DNA from: DSWT01 sp035415725
Lineage (GTDB): Bacteria > Chloroflexota > Anaerolineae > B4-G1 > SLSP01
Reading direction: 5' to 3'
NCBI GenBank assembly: GCA_035415725.1
Contig: DAOOGN010000024.1
Location: 1 to 42,104 of the forward strand
Length of the DNA stretch: 42,104 bases
The notes under the pieces are model-generated. The model was given only the letters and a program-made list of their open reading frames with translations. It had not been told where the DNA came from and did no database searches. The translations under genes were made by a program, and so were the position numbers. Below are positions 16,882 to 25,767 of the stretch, in pieces. How positions within the stretch are numbered: the first letter of the stretch is position 1; each line of letters starts with the position of its first letter.

Positions 16882-18342
16882 ATGAAAGTCAGGAATCAAT
16901 TTGCCATAGTCGCCGTTATTGTGTTGTTGCTGGTCACCCTGGCGTGCAAGTCGGTGGCCCCCCGCGCCGTCGCCACGACGCCGCAAGAAGCCGGAGGAAC
17001 AGCTCCTGTCACGACGCTCCCCTCTGCTACTCTCGACGTCGCCACGACGCCGCAAGAAGCCGGAGGAGCAGCCACAGCCACGACGCCCCCCTCCGCCACC
17101 AATCCCCCCGCCACCGCCGTCCCCGCTGTCACTGCCGAGGGGGGCTGCACGCTCAACGCCGGCTGGGTCGCCGACGTGACCGTGCCGGATGACACCCAGT
17201 TCGCGCCCGGCAGCGCCTTCGTCAAGACCTGGCGCATACGCAACTCGGGCACCTGCACGTGGGAAGCCGGCAGTAAACTGCTCTTCGTCTCCGGCGACCC
17301 GTTGGGTGGTCCGGCTTCGGTAGATGTGCCCGCCGTGGCTCCCGGCGCCAACACCGACGTCAGCGTGAATTTTGTCACGCCCGGCGCCCCCGGCACCTAC
17401 CGCTCCAACTGGCAAATGCAAAACCCGGAGGGCACGCGCTATGGCAGCCAGATCTATGTGCAGATCGTCGTGCCGGCCCCGCCCACGGTGACCCCTGTCC
17501 CGCCCACGGTGACGCCAACCGCCGTACCCACGGCAGTACCCACCCCTTTCGGCGGCGGCATCGGCAAGATCGCCTACGTCTCCTTCCGCGACGGCAACGC
17601 CGAGATCTATGTGATGAGCGATAACGACGCCGCACCGACGCGCCTGACGAACAACCCCGAGACTGACGATTGGCCCGATTGGTCGCCCGACGGCAAGCGC
17701 ATCGCGTTTACACGCTACACGGGCGGCAAGCCCGACGTTTACGTGATGAACGCCGACGGCACGATGCAGACCAATGTTACCAGCAATCCGGCCTGGGATT
17801 CTGTCCCCGCCTGGTCGCCCGACGGCACGCGCATCGCCTTCGACTCCGACCGCACCGGCGGCGCGCAAATCTGGGTCATGAAGGCCGATGGCACAGGGCT
17901 GCTTCAGTTGACCAACACCCCGCAGCTCAACCACAGTCCCGACTGGTCGCCCGACGGCAACCGCATCACCTTCGAATCCGAGCGTGACGGCCAACGCGAG
18001 ATTTACGTGATGAACGCGGACGGCACCGCGCCAACCCGCCTGACCTTCAGCGGCAACAACTATGGGCCGGAGTGGTCGCCAGGCGGTGATCGGATCGTGT
18101 TCAGTTCTTCCAACGGCCTCTGGTCGGTCAAGCCGGACGGCACGCAGTTGACCCAGTTGACGGTCAATGCCGGGCCACTGATCCTGGATATGCACCCGCA
18201 TTGGTCGCCCGACGGCAGCCGGATCCTGTTCGACACCAAGCGCAGTGGCAACCAGGATCTGTACGTAATAAACGCCGATGGCACCGGGATGCAGCAACTC
18301 ACGACCAACGCTGCAGCGGATTTAAATTCGACCTGGCGCTAA
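16882..18342 (+). CDS. Surface lipoprotein with NBR1-like Ig domain and TolB/PD40 beta-propeller
   Basis: The 486-aa product has a lipoprotein signal, MKVRNQFAIVAVIVLLLVTL followed by AC (lipobox LVTLAC, Cys22). A Thr/Pro/Ala linker contains a 23-residue tandem duplication. Residues about 90-195 form an Ig-like domain of the NBR1 type (GWVADVTVPDDTQFAPG, KTWRIRNSGTCTWEAGS). A second Pro/Thr linker leads to PD40/WD40-like propeller repeats (about 225-486), each with DWSPDGKRIAF-like and YVMNADGT-like strands; six or so repeats are visible. It probably binds ligands or scaffolds other proteins outside the membrane. SD GGAGGAGG precedes the ATG. It may be controlled by the upstream sigma fusion. 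Confidence 0.88.
   Translation: MKVRNQFAIVAVIVLLLVTLACKSVAPRAVATTPQEAGGTAPVTTLPSATLDVATTPQEAGGAATATTPPSATNPPATAVPAVTAEGGCTLNAGWVADVTVPDDTQFAPGSAFVKTWRIRNSGTCTWEAGSKLLFVSGDPLGGPASVDVPAVAPGANTDVSVNFVTPGAPGTYRSNWQMQNPEGTRYGSQIYVQIVVPAPPTVTPVPPTVTPTAVPTAVPTPFGGGIGKIAYVSFRDGNAEIYVMSDNDAAPTRLTNNPETDDWPDWSPDGKRIAFTRYTGGKPDVYVMNADGTMQTNVTSNPAWDSVPAWSPDGTRIAFDSDRTGGAQIWVMKADGTGLLQLTNTPQLNHSPDWSPDGNRITFESERDGQREIYVMNADGTAPTRLTFSGNNYGPEWSPGGDRIVFSSSNGLWSVKPDGTQLTQLTVNAGPLILDMHPHWSPDGSRILFDTKRSGNQDLYVINADGTGMQQLTTNAAADLNSTWR
16969..17106 (+). repeat. 69-bp tandem duplication within the lipoprotein linker
   Basis: Two units start at 16969 and 17038, each opening GTCGCCACGACGCCGCAAGA. The first 31 bases are nearly identical and the rest is diverged. 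It encodes VATTPQEAGG twice and lengthens the flexible linker after the lipid anchor in frame. Confidence 0.8.
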
Positions 18343-18356
18343 AATCAAGGAGAGTC

Positions 18357-18583
18357 AAATCAGTGAAATCCGTGTTATCCGTGGCAAAAACTACCGCGAA
18401 TCCTTGCTAATTTTTTTTCAAGAAAGATTCGCGTAGATTAACGGTTTATTTTCAAGGGAATTTATCATGAAGGGAGCGGTTCACCAGCGGTGGAATGAAA
18501 ACTTTTCACCACGAAGGGCACGCAGGACACAAAGAATTCGTGTTTTCTCTGTGAACTCTGGGTGCTCTGGGGCTATTTTTAGA
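18357..18583 (+). repeat. Intergenic region with partial family A repeat and family D leader repeat
   Basis: At 18357-18394 a half copy of family A is present (AATCCGTGTTATCCGTGGCA, then AAAACTA). At 18505-18583 a second element runs CACCACGAAGGGCACGCAGG to GTGAACTCTGGGTGCTCTGG and GGCTATTTTT, ending next to the SD of the beta-helix gene. The second half matches the sequence immediately upstream of pheS. No gene is seen in 18343-18594. Confidence 0.65.
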
Positions 18584-18594
18584 GGAGGTAAGCA

Positions 18595-20781
18595 ATGAAA
18601 TCCCCACGTTTGTTTCTGGCTTGTATTGGCGGAATAGGACTGGTACTATTGCTGGCGTTCGCCCTGGAACACGCTGTTCAGGCGCAGGGCGGCGGGACGT
18701 GCGACCGCTATGTGGTCAACGACGGCAACAACAGCCCCACAAACAACTGCAGCGACCCCAATAACCCGTGTAAATCCATCCAGTACGCCCTGAAGTGGGC
18801 ATCGGCCGGCGAGACGATCTGTGTGGCCGACCGGGATGACATCGCCGGGCCCTCCGCCTTTTATGGGCCCATCGTCGTCACCAAGACAGTCACGTTGGAT
18901 GGCGCGTGGCAGGCTCATCCCAACCCTGTGGGAACAGATTGGGTCTGGGCCCCCACCGCCTGTAACCCGGAGAACGTGATTCTGGACGGGAACGGGACCT
19001 CACGGGTCATCAGCATCACCAAGTCCAGTCCCACGATTGACTGTTTCACCATCAGCGGCGGCAATGCGGGCGGCGCGGCGGACGACTCCAACCACGGCGG
19101 CGGCATCGCCGCGCGGAATGCGGCCCCCCTCATCGTCAATAACATCATCACCGGCAACTACGGCTGCATGATGGCAGTCTGCACCGGCTATGGGCGCGGC
19201 GGGGGCATCTACCTGGTCAACGCTCCGGCCACTGCCGTCATCAGCAACAACTTGATCGCCAACAACGTGGCCGACGACGCCACCTGGGGGCAGGGAGGCG
19301 GCATCTACCTGGAGAATGCTTCTCCCCAGGTGCTCTCCAATACCCTCCAGACCAACCGCGCCGGTCACTCGGCGGGCAACGGCGGCGGGATCGCCGTGAT
19401 CGGCGGCAGCCCTGTCCTTGCCGACAATCGCCTCCTGCGCAACATCGCCGGGCAGGGCGTGATGGCCCACGGCGGCGGCATCTTCGTAGACTCGGACACG
19501 GCGGTGACGATAGAGCGCAACCTGATCCAGGGCAATGTCGCGCTCAAGGGTACGGCCGATCCGGGACTCTTCAGCCGCGGCGGCGGCATTTTCTTCGACG
19601 GCCCGCTGGCCGTCATCCGCGACAACCGGGTCTATGGCAACGTCGCCGCCTTGCTGGACCAACGCGGCCTGGGTGGGGGGATGTATCTGCACGACCTATC
19701 TGCCGCAGCGGAGGTGAGCGGGAACGTGGTGGCCGAGGATAACCGCGCCAGTTACGTCGCTGACGGCAACGGCGGCGGCCTCTATCTGGACGACTGCTAC
19801 GCCACGGTGACGGAGAATCGGGTGTTCGATAATATCGCCGCGTCCGATACCCCCGGCTACGGCGGCGGCTTCTACGTCAACGGCGGGGGCGGGTTGATTC
19901 AGAGCAACGTGATCACCGGCAACATGGCCGTGCTGGGCGCGGTGGGCGGCTGGGGCTGGGGCGGCGGGATGGCGATCTCGAGGAGCGTGGTCCTGGTCCA
20001 GGATAACCGTGTGGCTCAGAACGTCGCCATCGCCGCTCCTGATGGTCGAGGCGCAGGAGGCGGGGTCTATGTCTGGGGAGGCACGCCCCGCTTCGTCGGC
20101 AACGAGGTCCTCAGCAACACCACCAGTTACGGGGACACAGGTTTCGGCGGCGGCTTTGCGCTCTCGGGCGCCAGCTCGTGGCTGGAGGGCAACACCATCC
20201 TGGATAATCAGACCAGCGACGCCACAACTGGCGGCGGTGGGGGTGTGGATGTGGCTTCGTGTTCCACCTTCACGCTGACCAACAACATCATCGCGCGCAA
20301 TGCGGTCAGCGCCACCGGCAGCGGCGTGGCGATTGTCAACAGTGGGCTCATCAGAGGGCGAATGGCGCACAACACCCTCGTCGCCAACCTGAGCGGCGAT
20401 GGGGTCGGAGTGTATGTCGGTGGCAACAGCAAGGTGCTTCTGTACAACAACATCATCGTTAGTCAGACGGTGGGCATCACCTATGCCACCGAAGCCATGC
20501 CGCTTACCGGCATGGTTACTGCCGATTACACGTTGTTCGAGGGCAACGGGATCAACTACGGCCCGGGGGTTACCAGCACGAACGAAGTGTCCGGCCCGGC
20601 GGGGCTGTCGCCCACCTATCATCTCCAGTTCGGCTCCAACGCCGTTGACCACGCCACGCCGCTGGCCTGGGTGACCACCGACGTGGACGGCGACCTGCGG
20701 CCTATCGGCCCGCTGCCCGACATCGGCGCGGACGAGCGGTGGATGTACTACGTTTACTTGCCGCTGGTGCTGCGGAATTAA
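18595..20781 (+). CDS. Secreted parallel beta-helix repeat protein
   Basis: The 728-aa product has a signal peptide (MKSPRLFLACIGGIGLVLLL to about AVQA-QG near residue 31) and a DUF1565-like N-terminal part (GNNSPTNNCSDPNNPCKSIQ, ETICVAD). Many right-handed beta-helix coils follow, with recurring GGGIYL, GGGIFVD, GGGFYV, NNIITGN and NLIANN. It ends YYVYLPLVLRN; C-terminal YLPLVL-type tails are, from memory, frequent on secreted Chloroflexota proteins and may be a sorting signal (inference). Such folds often bind or degrade polysaccharides, but no catalytic residues are recognised. SD GAGGAGG precedes ATG 18595. Confidence 0.88.
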   Translation: MKSPRLFLACIGGIGLVLLLAFALEHAVQAQGGGTCDRYVVNDGNNSPTNNCSDPNNPCKSIQYALKWASAGETICVADRDDIAGPSAFYGPIVVTKTVTLDGAWQAHPNPVGTDWVWAPTACNPENVILDGNGTSRVISITKSSPTIDCFTISGGNAGGAADDSNHGGGIAARNAAPLIVNNIITGNYGCMMAVCTGYGRGGGIYLVNAPATAVISNNLIANNVADDATWGQGGGIYLENASPQVLSNTLQTNRAGHSAGNGGGIAVIGGSPVLADNRLLRNIAGQGVMAHGGGIFVDSDTAVTIERNLIQGNVALKGTADPGLFSRGGGIFFDGPLAVIRDNRVYGNVAALLDQRGLGGGMYLHDLSAAAEVSGNVVAEDNRASYVADGNGGGLYLDDCYATVTENRVFDNIAASDTPGYGGGFYVNGGGGLIQSNVITGNMAVLGAVGGWGWGGGMAISRSVVLVQDNRVAQNVAIAAPDGRGAGGGVYVWGGTPRFVGNEVLSNTTSYGDTGFGGGFALSGASSWLEGNTILDNQTSDATTGGGGGVDVASCSTFTLTNNIIARNAVSATGSGVAIVNSGLIRGRMAHNTLVANLSGDGVGVYVGGNSKVLLYNNIIVSQTVGITYATEAMPLTGMVTADYTLFEGNGINYGPGVTSTNEVSGPAGLSPTYHLQFGSNAVDHATPLAWVTTDVDGDLRPIGPLPDIGADERWMYYVYLPLVLRN

Positions 20782-21023
20782 TGTGTGATGGACCAAGCTG
20801 CACTTTGTTGTAGCCGCGGTAGATTTTGTTGATTTAATGAAGCACACCGGAAGTTGCCGTTGAATTGGCGGTGCCATTGATTATCGGCACTATCAGGCAC
20901 TTTCCTGAGATGCAATGTCACGGTGCAACGCTCTTTTCACCGCCGGAGTTTTTGACCCGGTGGGCGACGCACGGCGTAGCGGGGGCGGGGCGCAGTTGAC
21001 AAAAGCACGCGCAGGATGGTGTA

Positions 21024-21056
21024 AAAACGCCGTCCCCGCATAGGGGACGGCGTTTT
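21024..21056. terminator. Bidirectional terminator between the beta-helix gene and pheT
   Basis: AAAACGCCGTCCCC (21024-21037) and GGGGACGGCGTTTT (21043-21056) form a perfect 14-bp stem with A and T ends, so it works on both strands. It lies 18 nt after the pheT stop. The 240 nt to its left (20782-21023) hold no gene I can support. Confidence 0.9.
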
Positions 21057-21073
21057 GTCTGGCATCGCTGGTA

Positions 21074-23647
21074 TTACGCACTGCGCAGTGTGGCGTTGAG
21101 CTGCTTCTGCACCAGCTTGATAATGCGCTCACGGAGTTTGGCGACGTCGCGCTCGTCCAACGGTTTGCCCGGCGATTGGTATGTGAGCGCGAAGGCCAGG
21201 CTTTTGTGGCCTTTCCCGGCCTGTTCCCCACGGTAAACGTCGAAGAGCAGTGCCTGCGTGACCAGCGGTCGACCTGCCTCCAGGATAGTGCGTTGTACTT
21301 CGGCGGCAGGGACGCTTTCATCCACCACGAGGGCCAAATCCTCATACACCGGCGGATAGTTGGAGATGGTGCCGATCTTTTTCTCGGCGTCGGCCTGGCG
21401 CGCGACATCGAGCAAGACATCCAGGTCCCATTCCAGCATCACGATGGGCTGTTCCGGCATGTCAAAAGCCTCGCGGACCAAGGGGTGCAGTTCTCCGACA
21501 ACGCCGAGTGCGCGGTCGTGGACCGTCACCGTGGCGCAGCGTCCCGGATGGAATGATGGATGTTGACCTTTGCTCCACCTGGCCTTATCCTCCAATGCCA
21601 GGGTGCGCAGGAGGGCGTCCGCGATGCCTTTGAGATCGAAATAATCCATCATCTCACGGTCCGTTGGCGCATACCAGCGTCCCTGGCGTGGGCCGGTGAG
21701 CAGAACACACAGCCGGCGCGGTTCGTCTACGCCGGTATCGGGCGCGTCAGCATCCGGTTCACGCATTTTGTAGTAGATATGTCCTACTTCGAAAATAGCG
21801 ATGCGCTCCAGGAAGCGTAGATTGTTCCATGCGGTATGCAGCGCTCCTGGCAGCAGTGTGCGCCGCATCTGTGAGCGCTCCGGTGAGAGATAATTTTTCA
21901 ACAGGACACGCTCTCCCGGCCATTCGAGCGTTGCCTGTGGAGCAGGGTGCAGGCGCGCTTCGTCATCGGGATCGATCAGCGAGTAGGTAATGACTTCATC
22001 CAGACCTAAGCTGACGAGGATATCGCGGATGTGATCTTCCTCTTCCAGCGCCAGGGCGCGGCGCAAGGGGGGCAGTTCTTCCTCAATGAGCGTGATGGGA
22101 AACCTATCGTAGCCCCAGACGCGCCCGATCTCTTCCGTCAAGTCCACCGGCATGCTGACATCCAGGCGATAGGAGGGCACGCTCACACGCCAGAGGTTGT
22201 CTGGCACCTCTTTCCCCTGCCGGGGAAGCGCGTCCGTCACTTCGACGTGGAATTCGAGCGCGGTCAGGATGCGCCGTTGTTCCTCCGGCGGGATGGCGAC
22301 ACCCAGAACGCGGTCGGCAAGCGCCGGGCTGTAGGGGATGATGCGCGGCTCCGGCTTGCCGGGGTAGAGATCGCCGACGACTGTATCCACACGCGCCCCG
22401 GCAAGTTCCACCATCAACTCGGCGGCGCGGGCGGCGGCGACCAGGGCCAGTTCCGAATCTACGCGCTTGCCGAAGCGCATCCCGGCTTCGGTGGAGAGCT
22501 TGAGCGCCTGGGTTGTGCGGCGAATGTTGATGAAGTTGAAGTTCGCGGCTTCCAGCAAGATGTCCTGCGTATCCGCGGCGATTTCACTGTCGAGGCCGCC
22601 CATCACTCCGCCGATGCCCACCGGACCGCCGCCGTCGGTGATGAGCAACGTGTCGTGGTCACAGGTGCGCACTTCGCCGTCGAGGGTCGTCATTGGCTCG
22701 CCGTCGGCGGCGCGACGCACGATGATGGCGGGGCGCTTCTCGCCCGGACGCGGGCGGATTCTGGCATAGTCAAAGGCATGGAGCGGCTGACCTAACTCCA
22801 ACATCACGTAGTTGGTGATGTCCACGATGTTGTTGATAGGGCGCATCCCGGCGCGGTTCAGGCGCATCTGCATCCACAACGGCGCGGGGCCGATCTGCGC
22901 GCCGCGGATCAGCGTTGCGGTATAGCGTGGGCAGAGGTCGGGAGCTGCAATTTCGAGGCTGACGAAGTCGGGTTGTTCCCGCACGGTCAGGCCAAGCCGC
23001 TGCACGGCCTCGAGGGGGGTACGCCGGATGGGGCGGCGGAAAATGGCCGCCATCTCACGGGCGATGCCGTAGACCGATTGCAGATGACCAAACGGTCCCT
23101 TGATCTCGAAATCGAGAACATAGTCGCCCAGGACCTCGACCAGCGGCAGTCCAACGGGCGTGTCGTCGGGCAAGTAGATGATGTCCGTCTGTTCTGCGGC
23201 CAGGCCGAGTTCTTTCTCGGAACACACCATGGCCCGCGAGGGAACGCCACGGATTTTGGTGGGTTTGAGTTTGGTCTTCGTCCAACCCTCTTTGTGACCG
23301 TCGTACAGCGTCGCGCCTTCCCAGGCGAAGGCTACCTTGAGATGCAGGCCGGTTTCGCCCTGGCGCTGGTACAAACTCGGCGCGCCTGTCACGACGGTCT
23401 CTGTTTGGCGTCCGCCGTAGTTGACTTCGGCCAGTACCAGGCGGTCCGCGTCGGGATGGGGATGTACGGCCAGCACTTCAGCCGTCAGAATTTTGTTCGG
23501 GTCCCAGGGCAGTTCGGCCTCCGGGTAGCCAATGGCCTCCATGGCCTCAACTTCCAAACCGGCCATGTCCAACCGCGAACGCAGATCGTTTATCGGTATG
23601 TCTTTGACGTCGACATAATCGTTTAGCCAGGATAAGGGTATATGCAT
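21074..23647 (-). CDS. pheT: Phenylalanine--tRNA ligase beta subunit
   Basis: The 857-aa product starts MHIPLSWLNDYVDVKDIPIN. It contains the tRNA-binding EMAP-like domain (KILTAEVLAVHPHPDADRL), the B3/B4 editing domain (RPINNIVDITNYVMLELGQP, LHAFDYARI), the B5 domain, the synthetase-like core (RRTLLPGALHTAWNNLRF) and a C-terminal ferredoxin-like anticodon domain (NYPPVYEDLALVVDE). It forms the alpha2-beta2 enzyme that charges tRNA-Phe. pheS ends 10 nt upstream, so they are one operon. The SD GAGAGGTG lies before the ATG. Confidence 0.97.
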   Translation of the reverse strand: MHIPLSWLNDYVDVKDIPINDLRSRLDMAGLEVEAMEAIGYPEAELPWDPNKILTAEVLAVHPHPDADRLVLAEVNYGGRQTETVVTGAPSLYQRQGETGLHLKVAFAWEGATLYDGHKEGWTKTKLKPTKIRGVPSRAMVCSEKELGLAAEQTDIIYLPDDTPVGLPLVEVLGDYVLDFEIKGPFGHLQSVYGIAREMAAIFRRPIRRTPLEAVQRLGLTVREQPDFVSLEIAAPDLCPRYTATLIRGAQIGPAPLWMQMRLNRAGMRPINNIVDITNYVMLELGQPLHAFDYARIRPRPGEKRPAIIVRRAADGEPMTTLDGEVRTCDHDTLLITDGGGPVGIGGVMGGLDSEIAADTQDILLEAANFNFINIRRTTQALKLSTEAGMRFGKRVDSELALVAAARAAELMVELAGARVDTVVGDLYPGKPEPRIIPYSPALADRVLGVAIPPEEQRRILTALEFHVEVTDALPRQGKEVPDNLWRVSVPSYRLDVSMPVDLTEEIGRVWGYDRFPITLIEEELPPLRRALALEEEDHIRDILVSLGLDEVITYSLIDPDDEARLHPAPQATLEWPGERVLLKNYLSPERSQMRRTLLPGALHTAWNNLRFLERIAIFEVGHIYYKMREPDADAPDTGVDEPRRLCVLLTGPRQGRWYAPTDREMMDYFDLKGIADALLRTLALEDKARWSKGQHPSFHPGRCATVTVHDRALGVVGELHPLVREAFDMPEQPIVMLEWDLDVLLDVARQADAEKKIGTISNYPPVYEDLALVVDESVPAAEVQRTILEAGRPLVTQALLFDVYRGEQAGKGHKSLAFALTYQSPGKPLDERDVAKLRERIIKLVQKQLNATLRSA

Positions 23648-23657
23648 GGTTCACCTC

Positions 23658-24707
23658 TCAAAACTGCTGCAAGAACCGCAAATCGTTGCCATAGAAATAG
23701 CGAATATCATTGACGTTATATTTGAGCATGGCGGGGCGCTCGACGCCGGGGCCGAAGGCGAAGCCGCTCCACTCATGGGGGTCGTAGCCGCCGTTTTTGA
23801 GCACGACAGGATGCACCATCCCTGCGCCGGCGATTTCCAGCCAGCCGGTGTATTTGCAAACCCGGCAGCCTTTTCCGCCGCAGAGGATGCAGTCCATATC
23901 CACCTCGATGCTTGGCTCCGTGAAGGGGAAGTACGAACTGCGCACGCGCATTTTGTGTCCCGGTCCGTAAAACATGGTGGTGAACTGGGTCAGGGTGCCG
24001 ATGAGGTCGGTCATGGTGATGCTTTTGCCCACAGCCAGCCCTTCCACCTGGTAGAACTGATGCTCACTACGGGCCGTGATCTGCTCGTAGCGGTAGCATT
24101 TTCCCGGCAAGATGACGCGGATCGGCTCAGGATAGCGCTCGCGCATGACCCGTATCTGCCCCGGCGAGGTATGGGTGCGCAGAAGCAGCCGCGTAGGACT
24201 GTCGCGGACCTGCTGTTGTACCCAGAAGGTGTCCCACATGTCGCGGGCGGGATGGTACTCCGGGATGTTGAGCAGATCGAAGTTGTAACTTTCCAGCTCC
24301 ACGTCCGGCGCCTCGTAGACTTCGAAGCCCATGCGCCCGAAGATGCTGTAGATTTTCCGCAGCGTTTGGGTAGTGAGGTGCAGATGTCCCGGTGTCATCG
24401 GGCGGCCCGGCAATGTCACGTCGATGGCGCCGGCTTCCAGCTCGCGGGTCAATTCGGCGTGTTTGACAAGCTCGGCGCGGGCGGTGTAGGCAGCTTCGAG
24501 CGCCTGTTTGATCTCGTTGACGCGCTTGCCAAATGCAGGGCGCTCTTCTGCGGGCAGTTGCCCGACGGAGCGCACTTGGAGGGTGATGGTTCCTTTGCGT
24601 CCCAGGGTCTCGGCATACCAGGCTTCCAACGCTGCCGCGTCTTCTGTGGCCTCCAAAGCGGATTGCGCTGCCTGGTAGACATGTTCGAGTTCTTCAAATA
24701 GATTCAT
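23658..24707 (-). CDS. pheS: Phenylalanine--tRNA ligase alpha subunit
   Basis: The 349-aa product carries the N-terminal coiled coil (residues 1-85), class II motif 2 (PGKCYRYEQITARSEHQFYQ), the Cys-rich insert CILCGGKGCRVCKYTGW typical of many bacterial PheS, and motif 3 (GFAFGPGVERPAMLKY). SD GGGAGGAG precedes the ATG at 24707. Its transcript starts about 490 nt upstream and includes a T-box and repeat DNA. It is the catalytic subunit of PheRS. Confidence 0.97.
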   Translation of the reverse strand: MNLFEELEHVYQAAQSALEATEDAAALEAWYAETLGRKGTITLQVRSVGQLPAEERPAFGKRVNEIKQALEAAYTARAELVKHAELTRELEAGAIDVTLPGRPMTPGHLHLTTQTLRKIYSIFGRMGFEVYEAPDVELESYNFDLLNIPEYHPARDMWDTFWVQQQVRDSPTRLLLRTHTSPGQIRVMRERYPEPIRVILPGKCYRYEQITARSEHQFYQVEGLAVGKSITMTDLIGTLTQFTTMFYGPGHKMRVRSSYFPFTEPSIEVDMDCILCGGKGCRVCKYTGWLEIAGAGMVHPVVLKNGGYDPHEWSGFAFGPGVERPAMLKYNVNDIRYFYGNDLRFLQQF

Positions 24708-24723
24708 GATCTCCTCCCCCCTT

Positions 24724-24870
24724 GAAAATAGCTACAGAGCACACAGAGTTCATCGAGAAAAACACCAGTTCTCTGGGACTTTGCGTGGTGATGGAAAAAT
24801 GGTTTTAGTTTTTGCCACGGATGACACGGATTGCACTGATTTTTTATACTTGGCGTGTCAATCCGTGGCC
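24724..24870 (-). repeat. Dispersed repeats D and A inside the pheS leader
   Basis: Reading on the minus strand, 24870-24767 is a full family A copy: GGCCACGGATTGACACG, then AATCAGTGCAATCCGTGTCA, TCCGTGGCAAAAACTAAAAC and CCATCACCACGCAAAGTCCC. From 24766 to 24724 family D follows (GATGAACTCTGTGTGCTCTG, TAGCTATTTTC), ending next to the pheS SD. Both lie between the T-box terminator and the start codon, so they are transcribed when the T-box is on. Confidence 0.8.
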
Positions 24871-24916
24871 GGTTTCTTATTTCGACCTCACGAAATCCTG
24901 AAGAACCATTCTTATG

Positions 24917-24951
24917 AAAAACGCTCCCGTCCCTTGCCAGGACGGGAGCGT
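24917..24951 (-). terminator. T-box terminator of pheST
   Basis: ACGCTCCCGTCC pairs with GGACGGGAGCGT (24921-24932 with 24940-24951) and is followed on the minus strand by TTTTT. The stem is nearly the same as in the ileS T-box. Confidence 0.9.
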
Positions 24952-25198
24952 ATGACTCCCGCGGTACCACCTCGCTTGACCCACAAATGCAGGCCCTCTT
25001 TTCTCCACGGCCCCCTGGGCGATGGATAGCCTTGATAACGCCAGGCCTGCGGAGCCGCCTAATGGGCATAGCCGTTCAGCGGTCGGCTCAGGGGTGAACT
25101 TCGGTAGGGTTGCACTGAGCTGCGCTTGCAGTCTATGACGCCGCTTCCCTGACAGTGGCTCCCGACTTACTTTTCCCCGTCACAGCCTTTCTTTTATG
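24917..25198 (-). promoter_or_regulatory. T-box leader of pheST
   Basis: On the minus strand the core AGGTGGTACCGCG is at 24972-24960, followed by the terminator. Stem I starts near 25190 (GACGGGGAAAAGTA). A TTC triplet at 25098-25096, in GAAGTTCACCCCTG, fits a Phe specifier with a following purine; the CACCCC after it can close the base of Stem I with the 5' GGGG. A GCGTTATC element follows, as in the ileS leader. This RNA should sense uncharged tRNA-Phe. Confidence 0.9.
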
Positions 25199-25204
25199 GG
25201 TGAT

Positions 25205-25232
25205 ATTATCACCAGGAGCGGCAAATTGTCAA
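25205..25232 (-). promoter_or_regulatory. Strong sigma-70 promoter of the pheST T-box operon
   Basis: TTGACA (25232-25227) and GATAAT (25210-25205) have a 16-nt spacer, putting the start site near 25198, just before T-box Stem I. The region 25233-25398 shows no gene. Confidence 0.75.
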
Positions 25233-25398
25233 GCGCGCTGAGCGCTCGGGGTAGCGTGCAAATGATGGGGAATGGGGAAGTGCTTGGGCCGGTCTCCCAC
25301 CGCGTCCATCCACGCCTGGCCCGGCGGTGGCTCGGTAGCCATTCAAGGACCATTTCCAGATGGCTATCGACTCTTTTTTCATCCTCTGTCGTATACCC

Positions 25399-25767
25399 CT
25401 AATTCTCGGCCATACCGATACGCTCGGCCATGGTGCGCAGTTGAATGAAACTAACCGGTTTGAGCAGTGTCAGATCGGCCTCACTGTCAAGCATGTTTGC
25501 CATGGCCGCGTCGGCGGTGACAACCAGAACGCGCGTTTTCTCCAGTCGTGGGTCGGCGCGGATCTGGTTCAGAAGCTGATTGCCATCGACATGGGGCAGG
25601 TTAAGGTCCAAAATAACCACATCGGGACAGACTTTGGTGAGCCGTTGTTGAGCCATGAGGCCATCATAAATAATTTCGGTTTGAAAGCCACTGGCCTTGA
25701 GCGCTTCAGAGAAAATCGTTGCCAAATCTTCTTCGTCTTCGATGACCAAACCAAATTTCTCGTTCAT
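25399..25767 (-). CDS. Single-domain response regulator (CheY-like)
   Basis: The 122-aa receiver domain has an acidic pocket IEDEED (10-14), phospho-acceptor Asp54 in VVILDLNLPHVDG, Thr84 in VVTAD and Lys103 in LLKPVS. No DNA-binding domain is attached, so it signals through protein contacts or back to a kinase. Its ATG overlaps the TGA of the kinase gene (ATGA), and GGAGGTG is the SD. It is the last gene of the nine-gene minus-strand operon that contains the diterpene enzymes. Confidence 0.93.
   Translation of the reverse strand: MNEKFGLVIEDEEDLATIFSEALKASGFQTEIIYDGLMAQQRLTKVCPDVVILDLNLPHVDGNQLLNQIRADPRLEKTRVLVVTADAAMANMLDSEADLTLLKPVSFIQLRTMAERIGMAEN

Noticed and set aside
16849..18297. 482-aa minus-strand frame over the lipoprotein gene
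   Set aside because: Low-complexity shadow of the repetitive propeller gene.
18595..20781. Repeated GGCGGC tracts as a CRISPR or tandem DNA repeat
   Set aside because: The periodicity comes from GGG-containing beta-helix coils in a coding frame; no direct repeats with unique spacers are present.
22031..24701. Plus-strand frames of 217-351 aa over pheT and pheS
   Set aside because: Complementary shadows of well-identified synthetase genes.
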